Assembly (NCBI RefSeq): GCF_018919395.1
Contig: NZ_JAHLME010000012.1
Location: 1 to 39,450 of the forward strand
DNA length: 39,450 nucleotides
Source of the DNA: Geomonas azotofigens
GTDB lineage: Bacteria; Desulfobacterota; Desulfuromonadia; Geobacterales; Geobacteraceae
Direction: 5' to 3'
Position 1 is the first letter of the stretch; each line of letters begins with the position of its first letter. Positions 1-7,200 of this stretch are shown piece by piece. A program made the translations under genes and the position numbers. The notes beneath the pieces are model-generated. The model searched no databases, was not told the DNA's origin, and saw only the letters and a list, made by a program, of their open reading frames with translations.

Positions 1-298
1 ATCCGATTCTAGTTTGAAACAACTGACTTGTTACATTTTGAAACTCGCAAATGCTGTTTCGTCTACTATTTAGTTTTCAAAGACCAAGCCGCCGTGTTGC
101 GACAGACTCAGCACCCTACCTGAACCGTTACCGCCTGTCAAGATTTTCTTTTAAAAAACTTTCGAGGCATTTTGCAGTGGCATAACCCGAAGGTTGTGCC
201 AGAAAGGCGACCAGCGCACCGCGAGGTGCTCCTGTGGCCCTTCTTCCTGCCGGCTTATTCGGTTGCAAAGAACGCCGCGTCTTGCTGCGGAGTCGACG
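1..298 (-). other. Leader of a ribosomal RNA operon (16S gene lies left of the window)
   Basis: No protein gene fits here. Read on the minus strand, the last 150 bases before the window edge have the look of a 16S leader. A boxA-like antitermination element (GGTCTTTGAAAACT) is read on the minus strand at about 72-85, followed by AT-rich sequence containing several TTTCAAA / GTTTCAAA words typical of the stretch just before a 16S 5' end. A strong promoter sits upstream at 299-327. The 16S gene itself is not visible, so this call rests on the leader and promoter only. Confidence 0.6.
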
Positions 299-327
299 TT
301 TATAACAAAGCCGATCCCGACCGTCAA
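299..327 (-). promoter_or_regulatory. Strong sigma-70 promoter, probably rRNA P1
   Basis: On the minus strand the sequence reads TTGACG (322-327), a 17-base spacer, then TATAAA (299-304). The bases upstream of the -35 (about 328-355) are AT-rich, as in an UP element. Transcription would run left into the boxA-like leader. The near-consensus hexamers and ideal spacing make a chance match unlikely. Confidence 0.7.
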
Positions 328-374
328 CGATTTAATGAGTAAAATCCTTTAACACTGCAGGCGCGTCGAAATGG

Positions 375-403
375 TTCACATTATCGACCGACCTCGGTTA
401 TAC
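375..403 (+). promoter_or_regulatory. Promoter of the DMT exporter, placed for a leaderless mRNA
   Basis: TTCACA (375-380), a 17-base spacer and TTATAC (398-403; alternatively TATACT at 400-405) form a good sigma-70 promoter. The expected transcription start falls at about 410-413, on or beside the ATG at 412. No Shine-Dalgarno sequence precedes that ATG. Confidence 0.55.
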
Positions 404-411
404 TCCCCGCC

Positions 412-1284
412 ATGTCCAACCTAGCCTTCGCCCTGATAATTTTCTCCGCCGTCATGCACGCCACATGGAACACGCTGGTGAAACAGAGCCGGCACAAGAC
501 GGTCTTCATCTGGTGGATGTTCATCGCCTCGATGTTTCCCTTCACCGCCATCATCGCAGTAGTGAACGAACCGTTCCACTGGCCCGGGCTCCACACCCTG
601 GCGATGATCACGATCGGCTCGGTCAGTTTCGTTCTCTATCATCTGCTGAACGGGCGCGCCTATCGCGACGGCGACCTCTCCATCATCTATCCCCTCTCGC
701 AGACCTCGATGGTGTATGTCCCGATCTGGGGGGTGCTGCTATTGGGAGAGCGCCTCTCTTTCGTCGGGGTCTGCGGCATCCTCCTGGTCATCTTCGGCAC
801 GTTCTGCGTACAGATGCAGCGACTGTCACTGGCCGAGGTGGCCCGACCCTTTCGCGATCTCAAAAACAGTGCGGTTCGTGCCGCCCTCCTGGCCGGCTTC
901 ATCTATTCCATCGGCTCCATCGCCGAGAAGACCGGTGTCAGGGACTACCCGCCCGTCTTCTTCACCTATTTCCTGGTCATCGCCATGCTGTCCCTGATGA
1001 CGCTCAACCTGTGCCGCCCCAAGTACCGCGACCTCATTACCGAAGAGTGGCGCACCAACTGGCGCCTGATCCTGTGGAGCGGCCCCACCGTGATGCTCTC
1101 CTTTCTCAGCTTCCGCTACGGCCTCAACATGGCGCGGGTCGGCTACGCCGTACCGGTGCGCCAGGTCAGCATCATGGTGGGAGTCCTGATCGGGATCTTT
1201 TTCCTGCGCGAATCGTTCGGCAGGGTCCGCCTGCTCTCCGCGGCCCTCATCGTGGCCGGTGCCGCCTTGATCCGGCTGGGGTAG
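412..1284 (+). CDS. EamA/DMT-superfamily membrane transporter
   Basis: This 290-residue protein is almost entirely hydrophobic, with about ten predicted membrane helices in two repeated halves of five, which is the EamA (10-TMS drug/metabolite exporter) architecture. The family exports small metabolites, amino acids or nucleosides through the inner membrane. The substrate cannot be told from sequence. The N-terminus begins directly in a helix with a conserved-looking HATWN segment (residues 16-20), as in many DMT proteins. The start at 412 has no ribosome-binding site and lies at the predicted transcription start, so translation may be leaderless. The next Met (454) also lacks a site. The gene is monocistronic and ends before a hairpin at 1295. 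Confidence 0.85.
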   Translation: MSNLAFALIIFSAVMHATWNTLVKQSRHKTVFIWWMFIASMFPFTAIIAVVNEPFHWPGLHTLAMITIGSVSFVLYHLLNGRAYRDGDLSIIYPLSQTSMVYVPIWGVLLLGERLSFVGVCGILLVIFGTFCVQMQRLSLAEVARPFRDLKNSAVRAALLAGFIYSIGSIAEKTGVRDYPPVFFTYFLVIAMLSLMTLNLCRPKYRDLITEEWRTNWRLILWSGPTVMLSFLSFRYGLNMARVGYAVPVRQVSIMVGVLIGIFFLRESFGRVRLLSAALIVAGAALIRLG

Positions 1285-1294
1285 GGCAAAGAAA

Positions 1295-1319
1295 GGCCCG
1301 CGGCTTGTGACCGCGGGCC
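1295..1319. terminator. Bidirectional terminator between converging genes
   Basis: A perfect 9-bp stem GGCCCGCGG / CCGCGGGCC encloses a 7-base loop. On the minus strand it is followed by TTTCTTT, so it ends the minus-strand YtxH-like gene if read from there. On the plus strand it ends the exporter transcript with a weaker tail. Confidence 0.75.
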
Positions 1320-1363
1320 AAGATCTTTTGGGTATCTGCAGCAGGGGGGAACTGCCACTCTCT

Positions 1364-1618
1364 TTAACGCAGGTGCATGAACTTGCCGGCTTTCCCGCTC
1401 ATGCTGGCCATGCTATCTGCCAAATCGTCCATCCTGTCGCTCAGGTCGCGCATGATCCGGTCGCTCTTATTGCCGATCGTCTTACCCATGCGCATCATTT
1501 TCTTACGGCTCTTCTCGCCTGCGCAGGGAGCAAAAAGAAGCCCCAGACCAGCACCGAGCACCCCACCGCCAACCAGCATCATCAGGCCTGTCATCGGTCT
1601 CTTCATCCTTTCTGCCAT
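1364..1618 (-). CDS. YtxH-like small membrane protein
   Basis: The 84-residue protein has one N-terminal glycine-rich membrane segment (about residues 10-32, with GGGVLGAGLGLLFAP) followed by a charged helix rich in Lys, Arg, Asp and Met. This is the layout of YtxH/gas-vesicle-like stress proteins, which anchor in the membrane with a cytoplasmic helical tail. The start is preceded by GGAGG on the minus strand (about 1623-1627). The function of the family is poorly defined and general stress is the usual association. It converges on the exporter gene and shares the hairpin at 1295. Confidence 0.75.
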   Translation of the reverse strand: MAERMKRPMTGLMMLVGGGVLGAGLGLLFAPCAGEKSRKKMMRMGKTIGNKSDRIMRDLSDRMDDLADSMASMSGKAGKFMHLR

Positions 1619-1854
1619 GATAGCGCCTCCTTTAGGACGATATCTACTGATGTCCCATTTTACCGCTCTTCAAAAAGGGAAGTCCATCTAGAAATAACTG
1701 TTCCATTCATGAACTTCATCGCTATCAGGTGTTCCTGCTGCTGGTTCTGTATTCAAGATGGACAGCAAACGACCTTTGGTGTTACAAAATCTCACAGTTG
1801 ATATTGGACTTTTTGGTTGTATGTTTACGTCATCATTCTTCAAGGAGCCCCGGC

Positions 1855-2070
1855 ATGCTACTGGAACGACTGATTGAAAAAGCAAACCAGGAACCGGAAT
1901 ACGATTGGGACGCTTATTACCGCTGGTTTTTCTCGGAACAGGCGGGTCACGAAGTAAGCGGCTATACTTTCTGGGAATGCAAAAAGTGCCTCACCATCAA
2001 CGTACTGTATCTTCCTGCCCGTTACGGTAAATGCCGCTGCTGCTCCCTCATTCACCTGGCAACCTCGTAG
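1855..2070 (+). CDS. Small Cys-rich (possible zinc-binding) protein
   Basis: I do not recognise this 71-residue protein. AAGGAG at 1842-1847 sets the ATG at 1855. The frame is open further upstream, but no better start is seen there. The N-terminal half is acidic and aromatic (YDWDAYYRWFF). The C-terminal half has C42-x2-C45 and C60-x-C62-C63, which could hold one metal ion in a short zinc-ribbon-like fold. No partner gene is adjacent. Confidence 0.6.
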   Translation: MLLERLIEKANQEPEYDWDAYYRWFFSEQAGHEVSGYTFWECKKCLTINVLYLPARYGKCRCCSLIHLATS

Positions 2071-2155
2071 AGTTTTTACGGGCGCACCTGATCCCTCCAA
2101 CACACCTTCATCCCATCAATACCTAGTCGGCAACGTCTTGCCGGACGATCAAAGC

Positions 2156-3592
2156 CTAGAGCATATCTTTGACCAGCCCTCCGAGCGTTTCAACGCCACG
2201 TTCCGCTTTTTCATCCCAAAACGCCGTCGATAGCCTGATGAAATTCCGGTACTTGCCCGACAGCGAGAAGATCGCCCCGGGGGTGATGCTGATCCCCCGC
2301 TCCAGGGCACGATGGAACAGTTGCACCGAGTCGACCTGTTCCGGCATTTCCACCCAGAGCATGAAGCCGCCGCCGGGACGGGTCATCCGTGTCCCCTCCG
2401 GGAAATAGCGCACCAGCGCATCGGTCATCTGCGAGGCGTTCTTGGCGTAGAGCCTGCGGATCGCGCGCAGGTGGTGGTCGTACCCGCCGGTGGCCAGGAA
2501 CTCCGCTATGCCAAGCTGCGTCGGCGAGGCGGTAGCCAGGTTGTTCATCATCTTGAGCCGCTCCATCTCCGCCTGGAACTTGCCGCCGATGGCCCACCCC
2601 ACGCGGTAGCCGGGTGCGAGCGTCTTGGAAAACGACGAACAGTAAATGACCAGCCCCTTGTGGTCGAACGATTTCGCGGCGATGGGACGTTGCTGGGCGA
2701 AGGTCAGGTCGCCGTAGATGTCGTCCTCGATGAGCGGGATGTCGTGCTGCGCCAGGAGCTGGACCAGTTCGCGTTTGCGCTCGTCGGGCATCAGCGTCCC
2801 CAACGGGTTGCTGAAATTGGGAATCACCAGACAGGCGCTGATCTTGTTGTTCTCGATGGCGTAGCTCAAGGCCTCGATGCTGATCCCTTCCTTGGGGGTG
2901 GAGGGTATCTCCAGGGCTTTCAGCCCCATCTCCGCGATGAGCTGCAGGAAGTTGAAATAGAAGGGGGATTCGACCGCTATGGTATCGCCGGCCTTGCAGG
3001 TGGCGCGCAGGGCGAGCTGCACCGCCTCGACGCACCCGGACGTCACCAGGATCTGGTCGGGACGAACGCTGACGCCGTAGAGCAGGGAACGTTTGGCGAT
3101 CTGGGTGCGCAGCCGCTCGCTGCCTGGCGGCATCATGTAGGAGATGCTCTGGGCGCCGAAGCGCCTCATTTCCGCCGCCGTCATCCGGTTCAGTTTGTCC
3201 ACCGGGAAGTGCAGCGGGTTCGGCACCGCGCTCGCCAGGGGGAGGAGCTCCGGTTTCATGAGGTTGCGGATCACCAGTTCGCAGAGGTCGCTGAAGGTGA
3301 CTGCGGTGGGCTGCAGGCGCGGGTTCTTGGCCAGCGGTTGCGCCGTGATCTCGGGCACCTTGGGACAGACGTAGTAGCCCGACTGCGGGCGCGCCTGGAT
3401 CACCCGGCGGTCCTCGAGCACCGCGTAGGCCTGCATCACGGTGTTGATGCTCACGTTGAGCTTGGAGCTCAGCTGCCGGATCGAGGGGAGCCGCTCCCCC
3501 ACGCGAAAGGTGCCACCGTCAATGAGCGAGACGATCTCGCTCCCCACCCGCTCGTACAGCGGCCTGCAGTCTCTCGCCATTTCCAAGGCCAT
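2156..3592 (-). CDS. MocR/PdxR-type regulator: GntR winged helix fused to a PLP aminotransferase domain
   Basis: The 478-residue protein has a GntR winged helix-turn-helix (about 10-78, with GERLPSIRQLS and SINTVMQAY) joined by a linker to a fold-type I aminotransferase domain (about 110-478). PLP-site residues are visible: N262 in NFSNPLG, D290 and Y293 in EDDIYGD, K323 in FSKTLAPGYRVG (Schiff-base lysine) and R330. Members bind DNA and sense an amino acid or vitamin B6 through the PLP domain. I chose the ATG at 3592 because GGAGG lies four bases upstream. A longer open frame to 3724 would run through the leader and has no ribosome site. The promoter and repeated operator-like boxes at 3679-3770 suggest autoregulation. 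No divergent target gene is adjacent. Confidence 0.9.
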   Translation of the reverse strand: MALEMARDCRPLYERVGSEIVSLIDGGTFRVGERLPSIRQLSSKLNVSINTVMQAYAVLEDRRVIQARPQSGYYVCPKVPEITAQPLAKNPRLQPTAVTFSDLCELVIRNLMKPELLPLASAVPNPLHFPVDKLNRMTAAEMRRFGAQSISYMMPPGSERLRTQIAKRSLLYGVSVRPDQILVTSGCVEAVQLALRATCKAGDTIAVESPFYFNFLQLIAEMGLKALEIPSTPKEGISIEALSYAIENNKISACLVIPNFSNPLGTLMPDERKRELVQLLAQHDIPLIEDDIYGDLTFAQQRPIAAKSFDHKGLVIYCSSFSKTLAPGYRVGWAIGGKFQAEMERLKMMNNLATASPTQLGIAEFLATGGYDHHLRAIRRLYAKNASQMTDALVRYFPEGTRMTRPGGGFMLWVEMPEQVDSVQLFHRALERGISITPGAIFSLSGKYRNFIRLSTAFWDEKAERGVETLGGLVKDML

Positions 3593-3678
3593 ACCACCTC
3601 CACCCGTCCTCACCTGCCGCGTGCCGCGCCGCAGGGCTGCCGTCGTCAGAAGCTGCAACTCTTGAAACTTACAGGCCG

Positions 3679-3770
3679 ACTGTACCCCATAACCATGCAA
3701 GGCCACAGTCACAGTTGGACTCATTTCAAAAGGGTACAGTTATCATAAACGGCAACTGTTACCATTACAA
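3679..3770 (-). promoter_or_regulatory. Promoter and repeated operator boxes of the MocR gene
   Basis: On the minus strand TTGTAA (3765-3770), a 17-base spacer and TATGAT (3742-3747) form a promoter. A box GGTAACAGTT (minus strand, 3754-3763) lies in the spacer. GGTACAGT is present on the plus strand at 3733-3740, overlapping the start region, and again on the minus strand at 3679-3686. Three related boxes around one promoter fit the repeated sites used by MocR-type proteins. Confidence 0.55.
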
Positions 3771-3804
3771 TCAGCAATTGCTGGACCAGTTTTGCCGGGG
3801 AAGT

Positions 3805-3911
3805 CAGAGAGAGCGGCTGACGTGGCTCTTGTCTGGCTCAGCCCGCCGGTTGCTGAATATATAAGATAGTCTGGCCGAAGAGGGCAGAGAGAGAGTGGCT
3901 GACGTGGCTCT
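3805..3911. repeat. Pair of direct repeats upstream of the glycosyltransferase gene
   Basis: The words CAGAGAGAGCGGCTGACGTG... (3805-3829) and CAGAGAGAGAGTGGCTGACG... (3885-3911) share GGCTGACGTGGCTCT and the preceding purine run. They sit 80 bases apart, between the MocR promoter and the glycosyltransferase. No gene lies in 3771-4112. The function is unknown. Confidence 0.7.
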
Positions 3912-4112
3912 CGGTCACCCAATATAAACTCTCCACGAAGCGCTGCACGCCCCCCACGTCCTCCCCTTTGCGAAGGAAAGACAGAGGGGATTTGCCTTAA
4001 AACAGTGCAGGCAGTACCTTCCCCCAGCCCCGAACCTCCATTTTCCCTTTGGCAGTCGCGCCGACTACTGGTAAGGTGCCGGCGTAACAGCAAACAGGAA
4101 GGATCCGAAGCA

Positions 4113-5132
4113 ATGACCACAGCCGCGTCCATTCCGGCAGTCTCTATACTGATGCCGGTCCGAAATGAAGAGAAGCACCTGCCGGCGGCGCTCGCATCGC
4201 TGTCGGCGCAGACGTTCCGTGACTGGGAATTGGTAGCAGTCGACGACGGCTCCACCGACCGCACCGCCGCGATCCTGGCACGTGCCGCGGCGGCAGACCC
4301 GCGCATCCGGGTGCTGGCGACAGGCGGGCAGGGGCTCGTGCCCGCGCTGAACCTGGGGCTTGCACAGTGCCGGTCGGAGCTGGTGGCACGCATGGACGGA
4401 GACGACGTCGCCCACCCCGCCCGCCTTGAGGCGCAGATAAACTACCTGGCCGCCCACCCCGACGTGGGGCTCTTGGCCTGCTGTTTCCGGCACTTCCCCC
4501 TGCGCCGAATCGGCAGCGGCATGATGGGGTACCAGCAGTGGCAGAACTCGCTCTTGAGCCACGACGCCATCCTCGCCGATCTCTTCGTGGAGTCGCCCTT
4601 CGTGCATCCGAGTGTCGTGTTCAGGAAAAAAGAGGTGCAGCAGGTGGGAGGGTATCGCGACATGGGGTGGGCCGAGGACTACGACCTGTGGCTGCGCCTG
4701 GCGGCGGCCGGCACCCGTTTCTCCAGGCTCCCCGAGACGCTCTTCTTCTGGCGCGAACGCCCGGAGCGGACCACCCGCACCAACCCCGCCTATGCCGCGC
4801 AGGCGATGCGGCTTTGCAAGCTGCACCACCTGCTGCAGGGCTTTCTCAAGGGGGAGCGGAGCGTCATTCTGGCCGGAGCGGGCCTGGAGGGACGCGCCTG
4901 GTACCGGATACTGCACGAGGTGGGGGTCCGGGTGGAAGCCTGGGTCGACGTCGACCCGAGGAAGATCGGGAGGCAACTGCACGGCGCGCCGGTCCTCTCC
5001 ACCGGGGAGCTCGAGCGCAACGGCACCAAGCTCCTGATGACGGTCGGCGCCCGTGGCGCGCGGGCGGTGGTCCGGCAGAGCACCCGTCAGGCCGGATTCG
5101 TCGAGGGGTGCGACGCCGTCTGCGTCGCCTGA
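4113..5132 (+). CDS. Family 2 glycosyltransferase with C-terminal Rossmann-like domain
   Basis: The 339-residue protein starts with a GT-A fold of family 2: VSILMPVRNEE (10-20), VDDGSTDRT (43-51) and the metal/nucleotide-sugar motif DGDD at 95-98. The acceptor region includes EDYDLWLRL (about 191-199). After about residue 250 a second domain begins with VILAGAGLEGRAW, a glycine-rich nucleotide-binding-like motif, followed by VDVDPRKIG. This resembles the small NAD/sugar-binding domain found fused to some bacterial glycosyltransferases. The start at 4113 is set by AGGAAGGA at 4096-4103. The protein is predicted to be cytoplasmic, adding a sugar to a cell-surface glycan. The acceptor is unknown and no polysaccharide cluster is nearby. 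Confidence 0.85.
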   Translation: MTTAASIPAVSILMPVRNEEKHLPAALASLSAQTFRDWELVAVDDGSTDRTAAILARAAAADPRIRVLATGGQGLVPALNLGLAQCRSELVARMDGDDVAHPARLEAQINYLAAHPDVGLLACCFRHFPLRRIGSGMMGYQQWQNSLLSHDAILADLFVESPFVHPSVVFRKKEVQQVGGYRDMGWAEDYDLWLRLAAAGTRFSRLPETLFFWRERPERTTRTNPAYAAQAMRLCKLHHLLQGFLKGERSVILAGAGLEGRAWYRILHEVGVRVEAWVDVDPRKIGRQLHGAPVLSTGELERNGTKLLMTVGARGARAVVRQSTRQAGFVEGCDAVCVA

Positions 5133-5160
5133 ACCCGCCCCCCCCAACAACTCCTTCCTG

Positions 5161-5490
5161 TTATGAAGACCGTAGCTGCAAGCCGGACGGCGGCGACTTC
5201 GTTTCACGGGAGCTGTAAAATGGGGCGTGGTGCATGTCCTCGCCTTCGGACCAACCAATGGTCCGTCCACCTTCGTCAAGCGAAAGCGGCGGCAGGCGCA
5301 GACAGGTGAAGGATTCCACGCTCCAGCGCCGGTAACGGCAGTTGTAGCAGGAGAGCTCCTCCTCGACGACCTGCTCCTCCTCGACGTCGGCCACAAATGC
5401 CGGGCAAGCCCCGGCCTGTTCAGCCGCCAAGCCCCACGCTTCCTTGCCGTGGGCGAACTCCCTGTTCCCTCTCTGGTCGCGGCGCCACAT
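5161..5490 (-). CDS. Small four-cysteine protein, second gene of the riboswitch operon
   Basis: This 109-residue protein has cysteines at 29, 48, 51 and 63, with the core SCYNCRYRRWSVESFTC. The spacing suggests a metal or iron-sulfur site. An acidic stretch (VEEEQVVEEE, about 36-45) precedes it. I do not recognise a named family. Its ATG lies one base after the stop of the TiaS-like gene, so the two are surely co-transcribed and probably translationally coupled. The operon starts at a probable molybdenum/tungsten-cofactor riboswitch, so a role in handling that cofactor or its sulfur chemistry is a reasonable inference but is not shown. Confidence 0.7.
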   Translation of the reverse strand: MWRRDQRGNREFAHGKEAWGLAAEQAGACPAFVADVEEEQVVEEELSCYNCRYRRWSVESFTCLRLPPLSLDEGGRTIGWSEGEDMHHAPFYSSRETKSPPSGLQLRSS

Positions 5491-5491
5491 G

Positions 5492-6235
5492 CTAGTACGC
5501 CTTCAACTGCTTGCGATGCAGCGTCTGCCAGCGCGCCTCGCTGTTCCCCGACTGGGAGGCCGCGACCAGCAGCACCGATTCCCCCTCCAGGAGCACCGTT
5601 TTCGGCTTTTCACCCAGCACCACCAGGTCCTCGTCTTTCAGCGCCTCGCCGGTCACGCTTTTCACCACGTCGACCACCGGGTGCTGCAAGAGCTCGTCCA
5701 CCCTCAGCATGCGGTAGGGCTGCGCGAACTCGAGGAACCCCTTCAGGCGCCCGTCGTTGCCCGACATCCTGAGCCCGGCGCCGGCCAGGGCGCCGATCAC
5801 CCCCTGCCCCGTGCCGCCGTGCTGGGAGAGGTGCACCCCCAGCCGCCCGGCGAGGTCGTAGGCTTCGTCCATCCCGATCACCTCGCGCTTGGCGCGACGC
5901 CCGAAACCGATCAGCTCGGTGCGCGCCGCCAGCCGGGCCGGCACCGCCACGCACAGCCCCGGGTCGGAGCCCGGCGCGCTCTCTTTTTCCAGGAACTCCG
6001 AGACGTAGTCGATCACCGGCTCCAGCCACCCCTCGCCCACGTCGGCATAGAAGCACATGGCGCTGTTATGCGAGGTGTAGGGTATATCCGGGTGCACGTA
6101 GAGCTGGTGCCGGGTGATGTAGCTGCAGGTGCCCCACCCCCTCTCCCGCAACTCGTCCGCGATCAGCGAGGCGATCTCGCCGGTCCCCCTGCTCTCCAGG
6201 TTGTCGGTATCGTCGATTGAAATGGCTATCCGCAT
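5492..6235 (-). CDS. TiaS N-terminal-like protein (ISIDDTDN motif)
   Basis: The 247-residue protein opens with ISIDDTDNLESRGTGE (residues 5-20), the signature seen at the N-terminus of archaeal TiaS (tRNA-Ile2 2-agmatinylcytidine synthetase, DUF1743-type), where the aspartates bind ATP/metal. At 247 residues it lacks the OB-fold and zinc-ribbon tRNA-binding parts of full TiaS (about 420 residues), so tRNA modification is unlikely. Other conserved-looking segments are YITRHQLYVHPDIPYTSHNS and the glycine-rich HGGTGQGVIGALAG. AGGAG ends about nine bases before the ATG. Its leader carries a probable Moco/Tuco riboswitch and terminator (6283-6464), and the next gene follows after one base. An ATP-dependent step linked to molybdopterin metabolism is inferred. 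Confidence 0.75.
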   Translation of the reverse strand: MRIAISIDDTDNLESRGTGEIASLIADELRERGWGTCSYITRHQLYVHPDIPYTSHNSAMCFYADVGEGWLEPVIDYVSEFLEKESAPGSDPGLCVAVPARLAARTELIGFGRRAKREVIGMDEAYDLAGRLGVHLSQHGGTGQGVIGALAGAGLRMSGNDGRLKGFLEFAQPYRMLRVDELLQHPVVDVVKSVTGEALKDEDLVVLGEKPKTVLLEGESVLLVAASQSGNSEARWQTLHRKQLKAY

Positions 6236-6282
6236 CCGTATTCACTCCTAACCGTTGTATTGAAAACCACATAACGCCAGAC

Positions 6283-6316
6283 AAAAAAAAGCCCCGATCC
6301 TGGATGGAAAGGGGCC
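6283..6316 (-). terminator. Intrinsic terminator in the riboswitch leader
   Basis: On the minus strand GGCCCC and GGGGC arms enclose about 15 bases and are followed by TTTTTTTT. It lies between the aptamer-like RNA (6339-6464) and the ATG at 6235, so it would decide transcription of the operon. The arrangement implies control by transcription attenuation. Confidence 0.75.
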
Positions 6317-6338
6317 TTTAACAGTTCGGAGTCTCCGC

Positions 6339-6464
6339 TCTGCCGCAAGGCTCTCCTTTCCAAAAGGGAGGCACCGCCGTTTCCGGCAGCACCCGTTGGC
6401 CCGCAGCCATGAGGAGGTCCTTTTAGGCGGCGTAGCTCGGAGAGGCTCGGATGAATTTGGCAGA
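6339..6464 (-). ncRNA. Probable Moco/Tuco riboswitch (moco RNA motif)
   Basis: The minus-strand RNA has a closing stem TCTGCC (6459-6464) with GGCAGA (6339-6344), about 126 nt across. Inside are CATCCGAGCC, TCTCCGAGC, AGGACCTCC, an ATGGCTGCGGGC stretch, a GCCG-GAAA-CGGC tetraloop hairpin and GCCTCCC...GGAAAGGAGAGCC. From memory these match conserved blocks and the GNRA-capped stem of the moco RNA motif, which senses molybdenum cofactor (or tungsten cofactor in variants). A terminator follows. The identification is from recall and needs a covariance-model search. An unrelated structured attenuator is the alternative. Confidence 0.6.
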
Positions 6465-6539
6465 AGCTTTAACACAGGTAAAACGTATACTCCAGAAAAA
6501 TGTGATGTGAGGGGGCAAACGTTGCAAACTTTCGCCAGG

Positions 6540-7073
6540 TTACTCCTCCTTGTTCTCCTGCTCGACCTGGTCCATGGTGTCCAGCACCTTCTCGGGTTTC
6601 ACGTCCTTGGTCAACTCCTCGAGCTCCGGGTTCCTCGATTCCGCGACCCCGAGTTTCTCCCCGATCGCCGTCAAAAGGGTAATGATCCTGGTCACCTCGT
6701 GCTCCGCCAGCAGATCGATGTGGAGGTTCAGCTCGGCGCGCCGGTCGGCGGACGCCTGCATCCGGTTCTGGCTGATGAGGACGAAGGTGGAAAGAAAGAT
6801 GGCCTCCACCGAGGCGACCATGGCGAGGATCACCAGGGTGGGGTCGAAGCGCGGCAGGAAATGGATCCAGCCGACGTTGACCAGGATCCAGGCCCCGAAG
6901 ATGACCAGGTGGATGTAGACGAAGGGCATGCTCCCGGTGAAGGAGGTGATGGCGTCCGCCAGCCGTTCCTGCGCTCCCTTGCCGCGCTCCTCGGCTTGAC
7001 GACGCTCCAAAAGGGCCGCGATGTTGCGGCTCACCACAGAAGCCATGGTCTGGTCGGATTCGGACTCGCGCAT
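6540..7073 (-). CDS. DUF1003 membrane protein
   Basis: The 177-residue protein has two close membrane helices (about 49-68 and 79-101) around PFVYIHLVIFGAWILVN and DPTLVILAMVASVEAIFLST, followed by an acidic helical tail. This is the DUF1003 pattern, in which two helices are followed by SQNRMQASADRRAELNL. Its function is unknown and it acts in the inner membrane. The ATG at 7073 follows GGGGGGAGCG. An earlier Met at 7115 lacks such a site. The gene lies upstream of the riboswitch on the same strand, with its own short intergenic gap, so read-through into the riboswitch operon is possible. Confidence 0.8.
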   Translation of the reverse strand: MRESESDQTMASVVSRNIAALLERRQAEERGKGAQERLADAITSFTGSMPFVYIHLVIFGAWILVNVGWIHFLPRFDPTLVILAMVASVEAIFLSTFVLISQNRMQASADRRAELNLHIDLLAEHEVTRIITLLTAIGEKLGVAESRNPELEELTKDVKPEKVLDTMDQVEQENKEE

Positions 7074-7154
7074 CGCTCCCCCCGCAGTGCCGGAGCCCAC
7101 CGGGGCTGGGCTCAACCCCGAAACAGTACCAGTGCATCATGGCAAGTCAACGAA

Positions 7155-7183
7155 GCGCCGCGGGGCCTCCCTTCCCGCGGCGC
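7155..7183 (-). terminator. Terminator of the S8 protease gene
   Basis: A perfect 10-bp stem (GCGCCGCGGG / CCCGCGGCGC) with a 9-base loop lies just downstream of the stop at 7201. On the minus strand it is followed by TTCGTTG, a weak T tail. Confidence 0.65.
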
Positions 7184-7200
7184 TCCATCCATCAACGCCC

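Noticed and set aside
2312..3748. A 478-codon open frame on the plus strand
   Set aside because: It is antisense to the MocR gene, whose domains and PLP residues are clear. The plus-strand product is low complexity.
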